Position numbers and translations under genes: made by a program
The notes under the pieces: model-generated
Seen by the model: the letters and a program-made list of their open reading frames with translations, nothing else
Told to the model about the DNA's origin: nothing
Databases searched by the model: none
Assembly (NCBI GenBank): GCA_949288455.1
Contig: CASEKF010000036.1
Span: 1-64,000, forward strand
From: an uncultured bacterium
GTDB lineage: Bacteria; Vulcanimicrobiota; CADAWZ01
DNA length: 64,000 nucleotides
Direction of reading: 5' to 3'
Part shown: positions 1 through 8,355 of the stretch, piece by piece
Position numbering within the stretch: position 1 is the first letter of the stretch
Layout of the letters: each line of letters begins with the position of its first letter

Positions 1-8
1 TCAGAGTA

Positions 9-875
9 TCATAATATCCCTTCTTCAATTTGTTCTTCGGCAAAAGAGTATCTTAACACAAAATCCTTGTTTGGAATATTATCTAAAGGCGACAGAGATA
101 CTTTAACAAGTCTGTCGTTTATTTTCTGAATCTTAGTTTTATGAAGAATACTTTTGATATCTCGCATATAACAAGGAGTCTCTATTAAGACTTCTAAAGA
201 TATATCATGCCCCGATCTCATACCTTCCGGAGGGTATTCCGGATTTATATTGTCCGTATTAGAAGAAGTATGTTCATAATTAACGTCTCTTCCAAATACT
301 ACGTTAATTTCATTTTTTACCGGCAAGCATTCGGTAAAACCGTCTTTAGGAATAAATCTAGGCCCAACCGTCATAGGAAAAACAAATTCGTAAAAACCGT
401 CGGAATATTTTATATTATCAACGTAAGTTAAAGTTATTTCTATTTCGTCCCTAGGCATAATATTAGCGATATGCCACTTAAAAATATTTGGACGTTCCTG
501 ATTTAACAAAGCCGTTCGTCTGCCTGTTTTTTTTGCTTCAGAATAAATTTTTTCAGCTTCTTGTCTTTCTTTGATTTCGGCTTTTACAATTTTAGAGCCG
601 ATTTTCATTGTCATAGAATCTACGGCGGCATCCTCAGGAAGAGGGAAAATATATTCTGCTTCGATAGGGTCGTTTATTGGATTTTCAAATTTCTGAGATA
701 CCGTAACTTTTCCTACGACCCCGGAAATGGAAGCTTGAACTTCCGTATGTTTCAAAGGACAAACATACGGCCGCTCATTATCTCCCGCAATCTTTAAAGT
801 TCCCTCTCCTATATATTCTTCAGCCGACGCGACGCCGCAAAAAATAATTAATAAAAACATTAAAAACGCAGCCAT
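9..875 (-). CDS. Exported VIT-domain protein, lacking the usual VWA part
   Basis: Protein of 288 residues. The start was placed at the ATG at 875 because GGAGG lies 8 nt upstream and the next residues form a signal peptide (MAAFLMFLLIIFCGVASA); a longer in-frame extension upstream lacks these signs. Residues about 35-165 match the VIT domain (vault/inter-alpha-trypsin), including the typical 'EAEYIFPLPEDAAVDSM' strand and an 'R..ALLNQERPNIF' segment. In most family members a VWA domain follows directly after a segment like 'DFVLRYSFAEEQ'. Here a TGA ends the protein at that point, while a neighbouring frame stays open to the window edge, so a frameshift is possible. The function of bacterial VIT/VWA proteins is not settled. 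Confidence 0.75.
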   Translation of the reverse strand: MAAFLMFLLIIFCGVASAEEYIGEGTLKIAGDNERPYVCPLKHTEVQASISGVVGKVTVSQKFENPINDPIEAEYIFPLPEDAAVDSMTMKIGSKIVKAEIKERQEAEKIYSEAKKTGRRTALLNQERPNIFKWHIANIMPRDEIEITLTYVDNIKYSDGFYEFVFPMTVGPRFIPKDGFTECLPVKNEINVVFGRDVNYEHTSSNTDNINPEYPPEGMRSGHDISLEVLIETPCYMRDIKSILHKTKIQKINDRLVKVSLSPLDNIPNKDFVLRYSFAEEQIEEGIL

Positions 876-1361
876 AAAAACCTCCGGAAAAATAAACTCT
901 TTCAAAGATTCTACCCCTAATGAAGCTAAAACAACAAAAATATTGCATATAAACAAAATAAAATTCGATATTATATGATTCTCCTTGTATTGCTACTTCT
1001 CCCGGCTCCTCAAATTTTTAATAAAATTTTAATTGAAACGTTTTATTATAAGAATTATAGATACATCTGAACGCCACAAAGCAGCCAAATTTTCATAAAA
1101 TAAAATTATCGACGAATAATTAATACGTTAAAATATGCTAAACTATACAGTCGGCGAAGGATTTTACATTGAAAACTAGAAACAATCATATGAACGTTAT
1201 TATTAATCATATGAAATAATAACATATATTATTACTATGAAACGCATAAAATATGTATGTTTTAACAATTAACGTTTATAAAAATTATGCTTTTAATAAA
1301 AATATTACTAATATTACCTTTTAATAAGCTACGTTAACTAATTTAAAAATGGAGGCAGATA
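876..1361. other. Intergenic region between divergent VIT and XRE/S24 genes
   Basis: AT-rich stretch of about 490 bp with no convincing gene. It must hold promoters for both flanking genes. It contains two copies of AATCATATGAA (1184-1194 and 1205-1215), listed separately, and an imperfect inverted repeat overlapping the second copy (GTTATTATT / AATAATAAC). No tRNA or riboswitch was recognised. Confidence 0.5.
1184..1215. promoter_or_regulatory. Paired 11-bp direct repeats, candidate operator
   Basis: AATCATATGAA occurs at 1184-1194 and again at 1205-1215. The repeat period is 21 bp, about two helical turns, and each copy has the palindromic core CATATG. It lies 147 bp upstream of the XRE/S24 regulator gene. 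Cooperative binding by two dimers is a plausible reading; autoregulation is inferred from position only. Confidence 0.35.
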
Positions 1362-2003
1362 ATGCGTTACAAAGAAGACGATTTATATTCTCAAAGATTA
1401 TATAAATTAAGAAGAGACAAAGGAATGAGTCAAGAAGAATTAGGCAAACTTTTAGGAATACAAAAAACTGCCGTTTATAAATATGAAAAAGGACTGACAA
1501 GTATTCCTCAAAATAAAATATCTAAATTATGCGATATTTTTAAAGTGCCGGCAGATTATCTGCTTGGGCGTTCTAACGACTCGCCTGAAGATTTTAAAAA
1601 ATATATAAAAATAAAGTTTTACGATAAATGGACTGCACAAGGGCCTATTCAAGCAGACGAACACGAACTATATTATGAAGCGTTATCTTCCGACGCAGAT
1701 AAGAATGAAAAAGAATTATTCGCCATAAAAGCGATAGGCGAATCTATGGCCCCGATGTATCAGGATAATGATATCCTAATAATAGAAAAAAAATCTCAAT
1801 GTCAATCTGGAGAAGACGCCCTTGTCATCATAGGAAATTCAGACGCTATTTTAAGACGAATATCTCTAGAACCTGACGGTATGTTATTAAAATGTTTAAA
1901 TCCGGATTTTCAAAACAAATTTTACACATATGACGATATAAATAAAATTCCTGTCTCCATTATAGGCGTAGCAAAAGAACTTAGAAGAAAAATAAACGTT
2001 TAA
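1362..2003 (+). CDS. XRE-family regulator with S24/LexA-like C-terminal domain
   Basis: A 213-residue regulator with the build of phage CI-type or LexA-like repressors. Residues about 10-68 form an HTH_3 (XRE) DNA-binding domain ('LRRDKGMSQEELGKLLGI'). Residues about 115-205 are an S24 peptidase fold with the nucleophile motif 'GESMAPM' (Ser128). The catalytic lysine normally found in the '(T/V)(L/V)KR' motif is Arg165 here ('DAILRRISL'), and no clear Ala-Gly cleavage site is visible. RecA-stimulated self-cleavage is therefore doubtful, and the domain may act only in dimerisation or sensing. GGAGG lies 7 nt before the ATG. The gene stands alone and ends in a strong hairpin. Confidence 0.88.
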   Translation: MRYKEDDLYSQRLYKLRRDKGMSQEELGKLLGIQKTAVYKYEKGLTSIPQNKISKLCDIFKVPADYLLGRSNDSPEDFKKYIKIKFYDKWTAQGPIQADEHELYYEALSSDADKNEKELFAIKAIGESMAPMYQDNDILIIEKKSQCQSGEDALVIIGNSDAILRRISLEPDGMLLKCLNPDFQNKFYTYDDINKIPVSIIGVAKELRRKINV

Positions 2004-2052
2004 TTGGAAGCCGCTTATATAACTCAGATGAGTTATATAAGCGGCTTCCAAT
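2003..2052. terminator. 24-bp perfect hairpin between convergent genes
   Basis: Arms 2003-2026 and 2029-2052 are perfect inverted repeats with a 2-nt centre (stem starts ATTGGAAGCCGC). The hairpin lies between the stop of the S24 regulator and the 3' end of the Asp-box protein gene on the other strand, so it can serve both transcripts. U-runs are weak on both sides. Confidence 0.75.
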
Positions 2053-2097
2053 TATTAATTCCGCGAAACTTCAAACGCGCTATTTAAAATTCAAACG

Positions 2098-3120
2098 TCA
2101 CCAAGGAGCCACTAGTAACAGCTTAGCTTTAGAATAGCCCGGCATAACGCTTTCAAGAACCTTCCAGGTTCTTCCTCCGTCAAAAGATTTTGAAACGGAC
2201 GCCAAAGACGATTCCACGCCTGATACGGCCAGTAAAGAAATCCCCGTAAAATATACAGTAGACGCTTTTAGAGGATCGGCCGCTATAAGAAAAATTTCGT
2301 CTTTAGAAGCTATGGTATACCACTTATTTCCTTTATCTAAACTTTTTCTTACATAACACTTTCCTCCTTCTTTAACGTCGGAATCAAGCGCATATAAGCA
2401 ATTAGGGTTTTCTCGGCACCATATAATTTTTACCGTCTGAATCCAGTCTTTTGAGCCGATATTTTTTATTTTCCAGCTTTTACCTCCGTCTCCGGTGTAT
2501 AAAAGCCCGTTTGACGAAGCTAAATATAATTGAAGCCGATTTGCCGGATTAACGGCCATATCGAAAATAACTCCGTCGCCTATTATATCTTTTCCTAATA
2601 TCTTCCAGGAATATCCGGAATCGGAGCTTACGTATAAGCTTCCTCCTCCGGCCGCGTATATTACTTTGCTCTTAGCAAAAGGAGCAAGAAAAAAAATCTG
2701 TTTAGAAGGCAAACCTAAAGCTTTCCAAGATTTGCCTCCGTCGGAAGAAACGTAAAGAGATTCCCACGTAACGGCATAAATATGATGGCTGCCATCCAAA
2801 CTTGGGACTATATAATTAACGTTTTCATTAAAAAACGAAAGCTTATTCCAAATCCTGCCTCCGTCGACGCTTTTAGCAATTCCTGCGCTTGTAGCGGCAT
2901 ATACGGTTTTGGACGCGGAATCAAAGCAAAGATCATTAAATCTTAACGGAACGGAACTTTCGATATAAACGCCTTTCCAGCTTTGTCCGGAATCTAAACT
3001 TATATATATTTGATCGTCTGACAATGAAAATAAAGTCTCAGCGTTAGCGATATCGTAAAAACAACAAAAAGCCGTAATTAAAACTAAAAAAAAACGCTCG
3101 ATTTTTTTTAGAGTCGTCAC
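2098..3120 (-). CDS. Exported Asp-box (BNR/sialidase-type) repeat protein
   Basis: A 340-residue protein that starts with a GTG codon, supported by GGAGGG 7 nt upstream. Residues 1-27 are a signal peptide ending in 'ANA'. Seven copies of the Asp-box motif S/T-x-D-x-G-x-x-W follow, among them SLDSGQSW, SVDGGRIW, SSDGGKSW, SSDSGYSW, TGDGGKSW, SLDKGNKW and SFDGGRTW. Such repeats fold into a beta-propeller of the sialidase/YCF48/Vps10 type. No sialidase active-site Arg triad or FRIP motif is seen, so catalysis should not be assumed. A periplasmic or surface location and a binding role are the most that can be inferred. Confidence 0.8.
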   Translation of the reverse strand: MTTLKKIERFFLVLITAFCCFYDIANAETLFSLSDDQIYISLDSGQSWKGVYIESSVPLRFNDLCFDSASKTVYAATSAGIAKSVDGGRIWNKLSFFNENVNYIVPSLDGSHHIYAVTWESLYVSSDGGKSWKALGLPSKQIFFLAPFAKSKVIYAAGGGSLYVSSDSGYSWKILGKDIIGDGVIFDMAVNPANRLQLYLASSNGLLYTGDGGKSWKIKNIGSKDWIQTVKIIWCRENPNCLYALDSDVKEGGKCYVRKSLDKGNKWYTIASKDEIFLIAADPLKASTVYFTGISLLAVSGVESSLASVSKSFDGGRTWKVLESVMPGYSKAKLLLVAPW

Positions 3121-3238
3121 GATAATCCCTCCAAAAATATTTTAACATAATTTTTATCATTCTATTCCCAAGTACGTCTCAACCTTCAAATTTAACTGTA
3201 CGGCAGGATTTTTTTTTACAAAATTGAATTTTGCGTGT

Positions 3239-4513
3239 ATGAACAGACTTCGGGACTTAATTAATATTCTCTCAGATTTTTTATCAAAAAATAAATGGCC
3301 GGCGATGATTATGCTAGCGATATTTATTTTAATTGGAACGTTAATATTAATAAGTCATATAACTTATACGAATAAACTCCCTTGGTATACTTATGGAAAT
3401 ATTACTTGGAATCCCTGTTCTTCGCTAATAATATATACTAGAGACCCCATTTACCCGCCAGATTATCAAAATTCCCCCAACACGTTCGAAATCAGGCAAA
3501 TAAATTGCAAAACTAAAGAGCAAAGTTTAATAAGCGAACTGCCTTGTCCCTCTTCTTCAATAAAGCTTTTAAATTTCGGAGAAAATCAAGAAACAATTTA
3601 TTTCACGAGAATATCGGATAGAAAACCAATCCTTTACTCTTGTCGAATCAATGGAAAAGAAACTCCTAAAGAAATAAAAATTCCCTGCGAAAATATTAAT
3701 AATATAATTCAAGATAAAGACGATTTAATTTTTTCAGAAGAAACAGACGCAGAATATAATAAAAAATTTGCAATAAAAACATATAACTGCGAAACAAATA
3801 TAGCCAGAACTCTTTGTACGATGGATGTTCCCATAGACGGAAAATATAAACTCATAGACGGCGATATATCTGCGGACAGACGCTTTTTTGCTTTTGCGGT
3901 ATGGAAACAAACTAATGAGAACCTCGAAGGTTTTACTTCCTTCTGGGTATACGATGATAAACTTGGCTCCATATATAAAACTCCTATTTCATCATATGGA
4001 GCCGATATGGATCTAGAAATATCGATAGAAAAAAACCTTGCGGCTTTAAAAACGATAGATATAAGCGCAAATGGCATTCGAAAACCTCTTATCCATTTTT
4101 ATAATTTAGAAAATAAGCAATTTTACAATTGTTTTTTAGACGAGGATATAAACTTGGACTTTGAAATAATATGGGCTGCAAACTCAAAATTATTTATGAA
4201 AACAGACGATAAATTGTATCTTATTAAACAAACTAACAACGCTATGACCGCAAGCGTAATTTTTGATAAAACCTCTATTCCGTTTATCATAGACGAATTC
4301 ACCCCGTCTCCCTCAGGGGAAAAAACAGCGTTAATAAGATACGCTCAGGGAACAAATTTAAAAAGCGAAGTATGGATTGCAAATATAGATGGAACTTCTC
4401 CTCAGAAACTTGTAAAACCGGAAGGCAGAAGGACGTTTGAAGGGAATCCGGTTTATATCTATCTCAAATATTGTAAAATGGTTTTTAATGATTTATTAAA
4501 AGCAATAACTTAA
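3239..4513 (+). CDS. Membrane-anchored beta-propeller-like protein, unknown function
   Basis: About 424 residues counted from the ATG at 3239; a TTG at 3224 in the same frame is an alternative start, and neither has a clear ribosome binding site. One membrane helix lies near residues 22-43, followed by a large extracytoplasmic part. This part holds irregular repeats such as 'SGEKTALIRYAQG.....VWIANIDGTSPQKL', typical of TolB/WD40-like propellers. No catalytic motif was found. It is divergent from the Asp-box gene across a short promoter region, and an intrinsic terminator follows at about 4604. It may be a sensor or scaffold, but the function is unknown. Confidence 0.65.
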   Translation: MNRLRDLINILSDFLSKNKWPAMIMLAIFILIGTLILISHITYTNKLPWYTYGNITWNPCSSLIIYTRDPIYPPDYQNSPNTFEIRQINCKTKEQSLISELPCPSSSIKLLNFGENQETIYFTRISDRKPILYSCRINGKETPKEIKIPCENINNIIQDKDDLIFSEETDAEYNKKFAIKTYNCETNIARTLCTMDVPIDGKYKLIDGDISADRRFFAFAVWKQTNENLEGFTSFWVYDDKLGSIYKTPISSYGADMDLEISIEKNLAALKTIDISANGIRKPLIHFYNLENKQFYNCFLDEDINLDFEIIWAANSKLFMKTDDKLYLIKQTNNAMTASVIFDKTSIPFIIDEFTPSPSGEKTALIRYAQGTNLKSEVWIANIDGTSPQKLVKPEGRRTFEGNPVYIYLKYCKMVFNDLLKAIT

Positions 4514-4603
4514 AAATATATCTTGGAAGTACATTATTACAACTCATACTGGTTATAAAAATTAGATTTTTTTTAAAAAACAAAAAATAAATTCAAAAAC
4601 GCC

Positions 4604-4629
4604 AGCGCTTTCACGGCGCTCTTTTTTTT
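4604..4629 (+). terminator. Intrinsic terminator
   Basis: AGCGC (4604-4608) pairs with GCGCT (4616-4620) across a 7-nt loop and is followed by a run of eight Ts. It lies downstream of the propeller-like gene and just beyond the 3' end of the convergent TetR gene. Confidence 0.65.
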
Positions 4630-4644
4630 GGGGAAACGTCGATT

Positions 4645-5223
4645 CTACGCAGAATCAGACGTTTCTCTCGTAGATAATATGGGCTCGATCACGGCGCGAA
4701 AATAAGAATCCAAATCCGCCGGCGTCTGCTTCATACGACCTTTAATCCACCATAACACCATTTCAACAAAGCTGCCTGAAATATGATTGATTAAAAAGTC
4801 CTGTGGAATATCGACGTGCGATTTCCTATCTTGATTTACTAACTGCGAAAGTACAAGACCATTAAGGCTATCTTTGAAAAATCTCAAAAAAATTTCGCTG
4901 CTTTCACAAGAAAGCAGCCCAATGATATTGTTGTAGTTTTCCCGTAAATGTCTTAACAAGTGGCAAAACACAGATTCCGGAACGTTTCCATCCGAATACA
5001 GCGTACAGTCCATAGCGCTGCTGACGATATGAGCTACAAGTTCTTCGCATAATTCTTTCAGCAAATCGTCTTTTGTCTCAAAATGTGCGTAGAAAGTCGT
5101 ACGGCCTACATTAGCAGAGTCGATAATTTCTTGCACCGTTATTTTGCTATATGATTTTTCCGCTAAAAGAGAAGTAAATGCCGAAAAAATAGCCGCTCTG
5201 GTTTTCTTTTGACGTCTGTCCAT
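4645..5223 (-). CDS. TetR/AcrR-family transcriptional regulator
   Basis: The protein has 192 residues. Residues about 5-55 form the TetR helix-turn-helix: 'KITVQEIIDSANVGRTTFYAHFETKDDLL' spans the recognition helix and the conserved F-Y-x-H-F segment. The C-terminal part resembles the ligand-binding helices of TetR proteins with a Trp-rich final helix ('MVLWWIKGRMKQ'). It is divergent from the P-type ATPase gene with about 200 bp between them, which contains two inverted repeats that could be its operators. The usual arrangement suggests it represses the ATPase and possibly itself. The ligand is unknown. Confidence 0.9.
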   Translation of the reverse strand: MDRRQKKTRAAIFSAFTSLLAEKSYSKITVQEIIDSANVGRTTFYAHFETKDDLLKELCEELVAHIVSSAMDCTLYSDGNVPESVFCHLLRHLRENYNNIIGLLSCESSEIFLRFFKDSLNGLVLSQLVNQDRKSHVDIPQDFLINHISGSFVEMVLWWIKGRMKQTPADLDSYFRAVIEPILSTRETSDSA

Positions 5224-5243
5224 ACGCTCTCCTTCCGTACAAA

Positions 5244-5265
5244 CGTTATAAAATGTTCCATAACG
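5244..5265. promoter_or_regulatory. Inverted repeat upstream of the TetR gene, candidate operator
   Basis: CGTTAT (5244-5249) and ATAACG (5260-5265) form a 6-bp inverted repeat with a 10-bp spacer, about 20-40 bp upstream of the TetR start codon. This size and position suit a TetR-type operator for autoregulation. There is no further evidence. Confidence 0.35.
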
Positions 5266-5308
5266 AACACAAAAAAAAAATTATCCGTTGTTTTTCAGGC
5301 TGCTCTTT

Positions 5309-5355
5309 CGTACAATAAAAGAAAACAAAGTGTTTTTTATCAAATTTATTGTACG
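5309..5355. promoter_or_regulatory. 11-bp perfect inverted repeat, candidate divergent operator
   Basis: CGTACAATAAA (5309-5319) and TTTATTGTACG (5345-5355) are exact inverted repeats separated by 25 bp in the middle of the divergent TetR/ATPase promoter region. Each arm contains TTGTAC, which also resembles a -35 element reading outwards. A regulator bound here could control both directions. Confidence 0.4.
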
Positions 5356-5423
5356 GCAACATTTCGGCGGCTGTCAATAATAGAAGCGTTGATTGGGAAG
5401 TCGTGCAGATTGGAGAATAAATT

Positions 5424-7319
5424 ATGTTACAAAAGGCAAATGATTTTTTTGCCGGCCTGCCTATGACCATTATCGCGGGTTTTTTTCTACTGCTGGATTT
5501 AGTTCCCCATCTGACAGAGGAGTTAGGCGGCTCTCCAATGAATCTGAACTTTCTTCCCTTTGATCCCGCATGGATAACTATTATTATCAGCGGAACGCCT
5601 CTTCTTTACTTGGCCGTATGGAGGATTATTTATAATCGCGGCATCAGCAAAATTTCTTCCGCCCTTTTAATCACAATCGCCATGATCGCGGCTATCTCAA
5701 TCGGCGATCTGTTTGCAGCAGGCGAAATTGCGTTCATCATGGCCATTGGCGCTATCTTGGAAGAAATAACGACAAATCGCGCCAAAAAGGGACTAAAAAA
5801 GCTTATCAACCTTGCGCCGACACAGGGACGTAGACTAAAAGACGGAAAAGAAGAAATTATAACGGCAGAGGAAATCAAGCATGACGACATCCTTCGGATA
5901 CTCCCCGGAGAAACTGTTCCGGTAGACGGAAAAATTCTGACCGGAGAAACGTCAATAGACCAATCTATTATAACCGGAGAATCTCTTCCGGTAGATAAAA
6001 CTATAGGAGACGAAGTATTCTGCGGAACAATCAATTGTTTCGGATCCATTGATATCGCCGCTACGCAAGTCGGCGAAGACAGCTCCTTACGGAAACTGAT
6101 CCAAATGGTAAAAGACGCTGAAAAGAAACAGGCTCCTATGCAGAGAATAGCCGACAAAGCAGCAAGCTGGCTTGTGCCGGTTGCTCTCTTGATCGCAATA
6201 TGCGCTTATAGCTGGACCGGAAATATCGTAACCGCCGTTACAGTGCTTGTCGTTTTCTGCCCCTGTGCTCTCGTATTAGCTACGCCTACCGCTATAATGG
6301 CCGCTATCGGGCAGGCTACGAAATACGGCGTTATTATCAAATCCGGCGAAGCCCTTGAAAAAATGAGGCAAGCGGATACTATTGCTTTTGATAAAACAGG
6401 AACTCTAACATATGGCCGCTTAAACGTAAGCGATATTTTCTCCTTCGATAAAGATCTGAATGATATATCGCTGCTAGCTTTAACTGCTTCCGCGGAGGCC
6501 AAAAGCGAACATCCTCTGGGAAAGGCTATCGTTTCCTACGCCAACGAACAAGGACTATCCCTTGCAAATTCCTCGAATTTCAAAATGATAACCGGCAAGG
6601 GAATTTATGCGGAGATTTCAGGAAATAAGCTCCTATGCGGCAATGAAAAATTCCTGATAGACAACGGAATAGCCATCGACAACACAATTCAAACCATTCT
6701 TATGAAGTTGCGTAAACAAGGAAAAGCGTCTATCCTTGTGGCGAACAATACAAAGTGCATTGGCGTTATAGCCCTGTCCGACGTGTTGCGCAGGGAAGCT
6801 AAAAATATGGTGTCTCAGTTGAATTCCATGCATACCCGCGCCGTACTGATGACAGGGGATAACGCCCAAACTGCCAACTACTTTGCGGAACAGGTCGGAA
6901 TATCTGAAGTCCGAGCAGAACTGCTTCCGGAAGACAAAGTCCGGCATATCGAAGAACTGCAGAGAGATCATCATAAAGTATGCATGATCGGCGACGGCGT
7001 TAATGACGCTCCGGCTCTCAAAACTGCGTATGTTAGCGTAGCCATGGGGAATATGGGAAGCGACATTGCAATAGACGCTTCCGACATTGCGTTGATGAGC
7101 GATGATATTTCTAAAATTCCATATTTAAAAAGACTGTCTAACGCTACGGTTGCCACTATTAAATTCAGCATTACATTATCTATGTTCATTAACTTTGTGG
7201 CGATTGTACTCTCGCTTTTACAAATGCTTAACCCGACCACAGGAGCGTTGGTACATAACGCCGGTTCCTGTTTTGTGGCGCTGATTGCTGCGCTGCTGTA
7301 TGACAGAAAATTTGAATGA
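5424..7319 (+). CDS. P1B-type heavy-metal translocating ATPase
   Basis: A 631-residue transition-metal exporter of the inner membrane. Visible motifs are TGES in the actuator domain, the metal-site CPC in a membrane helix (about residue 280, 'FCPCALVLATPTA'), the phosphorylation loop DKTGTLT (about 323), the P1B signature SEHPLGKAI, and GDGVNDAPAL in the hinge. The last membrane helix carries 'HNAGS' rather than the copper-type 'MxxSS', so Zn/Cd/Pb- or Mn-type export is more likely than copper; the exact metal is uncertain. No N-terminal CxxC metal-binding domain is present. GGAG lies upstream of the ATG. The divergent TetR gene probably regulates it. Confidence 0.92.
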   Translation: MLQKANDFFAGLPMTIIAGFFLLLDLVPHLTEELGGSPMNLNFLPFDPAWITIIISGTPLLYLAVWRIIYNRGISKISSALLITIAMIAAISIGDLFAAGEIAFIMAIGAILEEITTNRAKKGLKKLINLAPTQGRRLKDGKEEIITAEEIKHDDILRILPGETVPVDGKILTGETSIDQSIITGESLPVDKTIGDEVFCGTINCFGSIDIAATQVGEDSSLRKLIQMVKDAEKKQAPMQRIADKAASWLVPVALLIAICAYSWTGNIVTAVTVLVVFCPCALVLATPTAIMAAIGQATKYGVIIKSGEALEKMRQADTIAFDKTGTLTYGRLNVSDIFSFDKDLNDISLLALTASAEAKSEHPLGKAIVSYANEQGLSLANSSNFKMITGKGIYAEISGNKLLCGNEKFLIDNGIAIDNTIQTILMKLRKQGKASILVANNTKCIGVIALSDVLRREAKNMVSQLNSMHTRAVLMTGDNAQTANYFAEQVGISEVRAELLPEDKVRHIEELQRDHHKVCMIGDGVNDAPALKTAYVSVAMGNMGSDIAIDASDIALMSDDISKIPYLKRLSNATVATIKFSITLSMFINFVAIVLSLLQMLNPTTGALVHNAGSCFVALIAALLYDRKFE

Positions 7320-7677
7320 TTCTTCAGACAATAAAAATTATGAAAATTCCGAAGTATTGTCTGACTGCATGAAGATTAATATGTCATCAATCTCAAATAC
7401 GTATAATCATTTAAGTCTTTTTGCCGTTATTCATGCCAACCTCACATATTAGCGTTCGCTTTTCTTATCGGATAATCTCTATGTAGCGTAGGACTGACTT
7501 GAATAAGTCAAAATCTTTAATTTATAACTTGACTTTTACTAAAATCAATGCTAACCTTAATAGGAAATTGCCGCTTGGTAAATTCAAATATAACAATTAA
7601 CAACCCGCCGGGGTTTTTTATTGTGCAGTAGGCCTATGTTGTACAACGCAGGCCTACTTTACTTCTCGAGGTTAAAT
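7320..7677. other. Gap between metal ATPase and MATE gene with several hairpins
   Basis: No gene was seen. CAGACAATA / TATTGTCTG (7325-7363) may end the ATPase transcript. AACCC-GCCG-GGGTT followed by six Ts (7602-7619) looks like an intrinsic terminator. A third hairpin follows at 7628-7657 just before the MATE start codon. Either this is plain termination followed by a new promoter, or the last hairpins form an attenuator for the transporter gene. Confidence 0.5.
7628..7657 (+). promoter_or_regulatory. GC-rich hairpin in the MATE leader, possible attenuator
   Basis: GTAGGCCT (7628-7635) pairs with AGGCCTAC (7650-7657), and GTTGT/ACAAC pairs inside, so the element is almost a full palindrome. 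TTTACTT follows, and the MATE start codon is 20 nt downstream. The G+C-rich stem in an AT-rich leader, just after a terminator-like hairpin, suggests transcription attenuation. Confidence 0.4.
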
Positions 7678-8355
7678 ATGTGGAAATCTAATTGTTTCAA
7701 AGAATTTATAAAATATTCTTCCACAAACGTCTTGGGAACGATTGGGTTATCATGTTACATATTGGCAGACACTTTTTTTGTATCAAAGGGATTAGGCACA
7801 AATGGATTAGCGGCGCTAAATCTTTCTGTTCCTATTTACAGCTTCATAAATGGAATAGGACTTATGATCGGTATGGGAGCAGGAACAAAATATGCCATTC
7901 ACATAAACCAAGGAGATAATTACACAAATAAAATCTTTGCTAATGCCATTTATTTTGCGTCATTTTTTGCTTGCATTTTTATTGTTATAGGCATTTTTTT
8001 CTCTGACAGTGTCGTTACATATTTGGGCGCGGACAAAAATATAAGTTCGATGACGCAAACTTATGTACGGGTAATTCTATTGTTTTCGCCTGCTTTCTTG
8101 CTAAATAACGTGATGTTGTGTTTTATTCGAAATGATAAAGCTCCGCAGCTTTCTATGTCTGCTATGATCGGAGGAAGTTTATCTAATGTTATCTTGGATT
8201 ATATATTTATTTTTCCATGCAAAATGGGAATATTTGGCGCTGTCTTTGCGACAGGTCTAGCCGCAATTATCAGTATATTAATTTTATTGTCACACTTTAC
8301 CCCAAAAAAAATAACTTCCGTTTTTCACCGTGCAAGATTAGCGAAATATTATTAG
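7678..8355 (+). CDS. MATE-family efflux transporter, N-terminal part (frameshifted)
   Basis: The start at the ATG at 7678 has GAGG upstream. Residues 1 to about 208 are the first half of a MATE/MepA-like multidrug or toxin exporter, with 'ADTFFVSKGLGTNGLAALNLSVP' typical of helix 1-2 and further membrane helices. The reading frame leaves the family sequence at a run of eight A (8304-8311) and stops at 8355, while the rest of the protein continues in the -1 frame to 9017. The slip site reads CCA AAA AAA, an A-AAA-AAA heptamer. Adding one A would restore a protein of about 446 residues. It could be a pseudogene, a sequencing error or programmed frameshifting. Confidence 0.8.
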   Translation: MWKSNCFKEFIKYSSTNVLGTIGLSCYILADTFFVSKGLGTNGLAALNLSVPIYSFINGIGLMIGMGAGTKYAIHINQGDNYTNKIFANAIYFASFFACIFIVIGIFFSDSVVTYLGADKNISSMTQTYVRVILLFSPAFLLNNVMLCFIRNDKAPQLSMSAMIGGSLSNVILDYIFIFPCKMGIFGAVFATGLAAIISILILLSHFTPKKITSVFHRARLAKYY

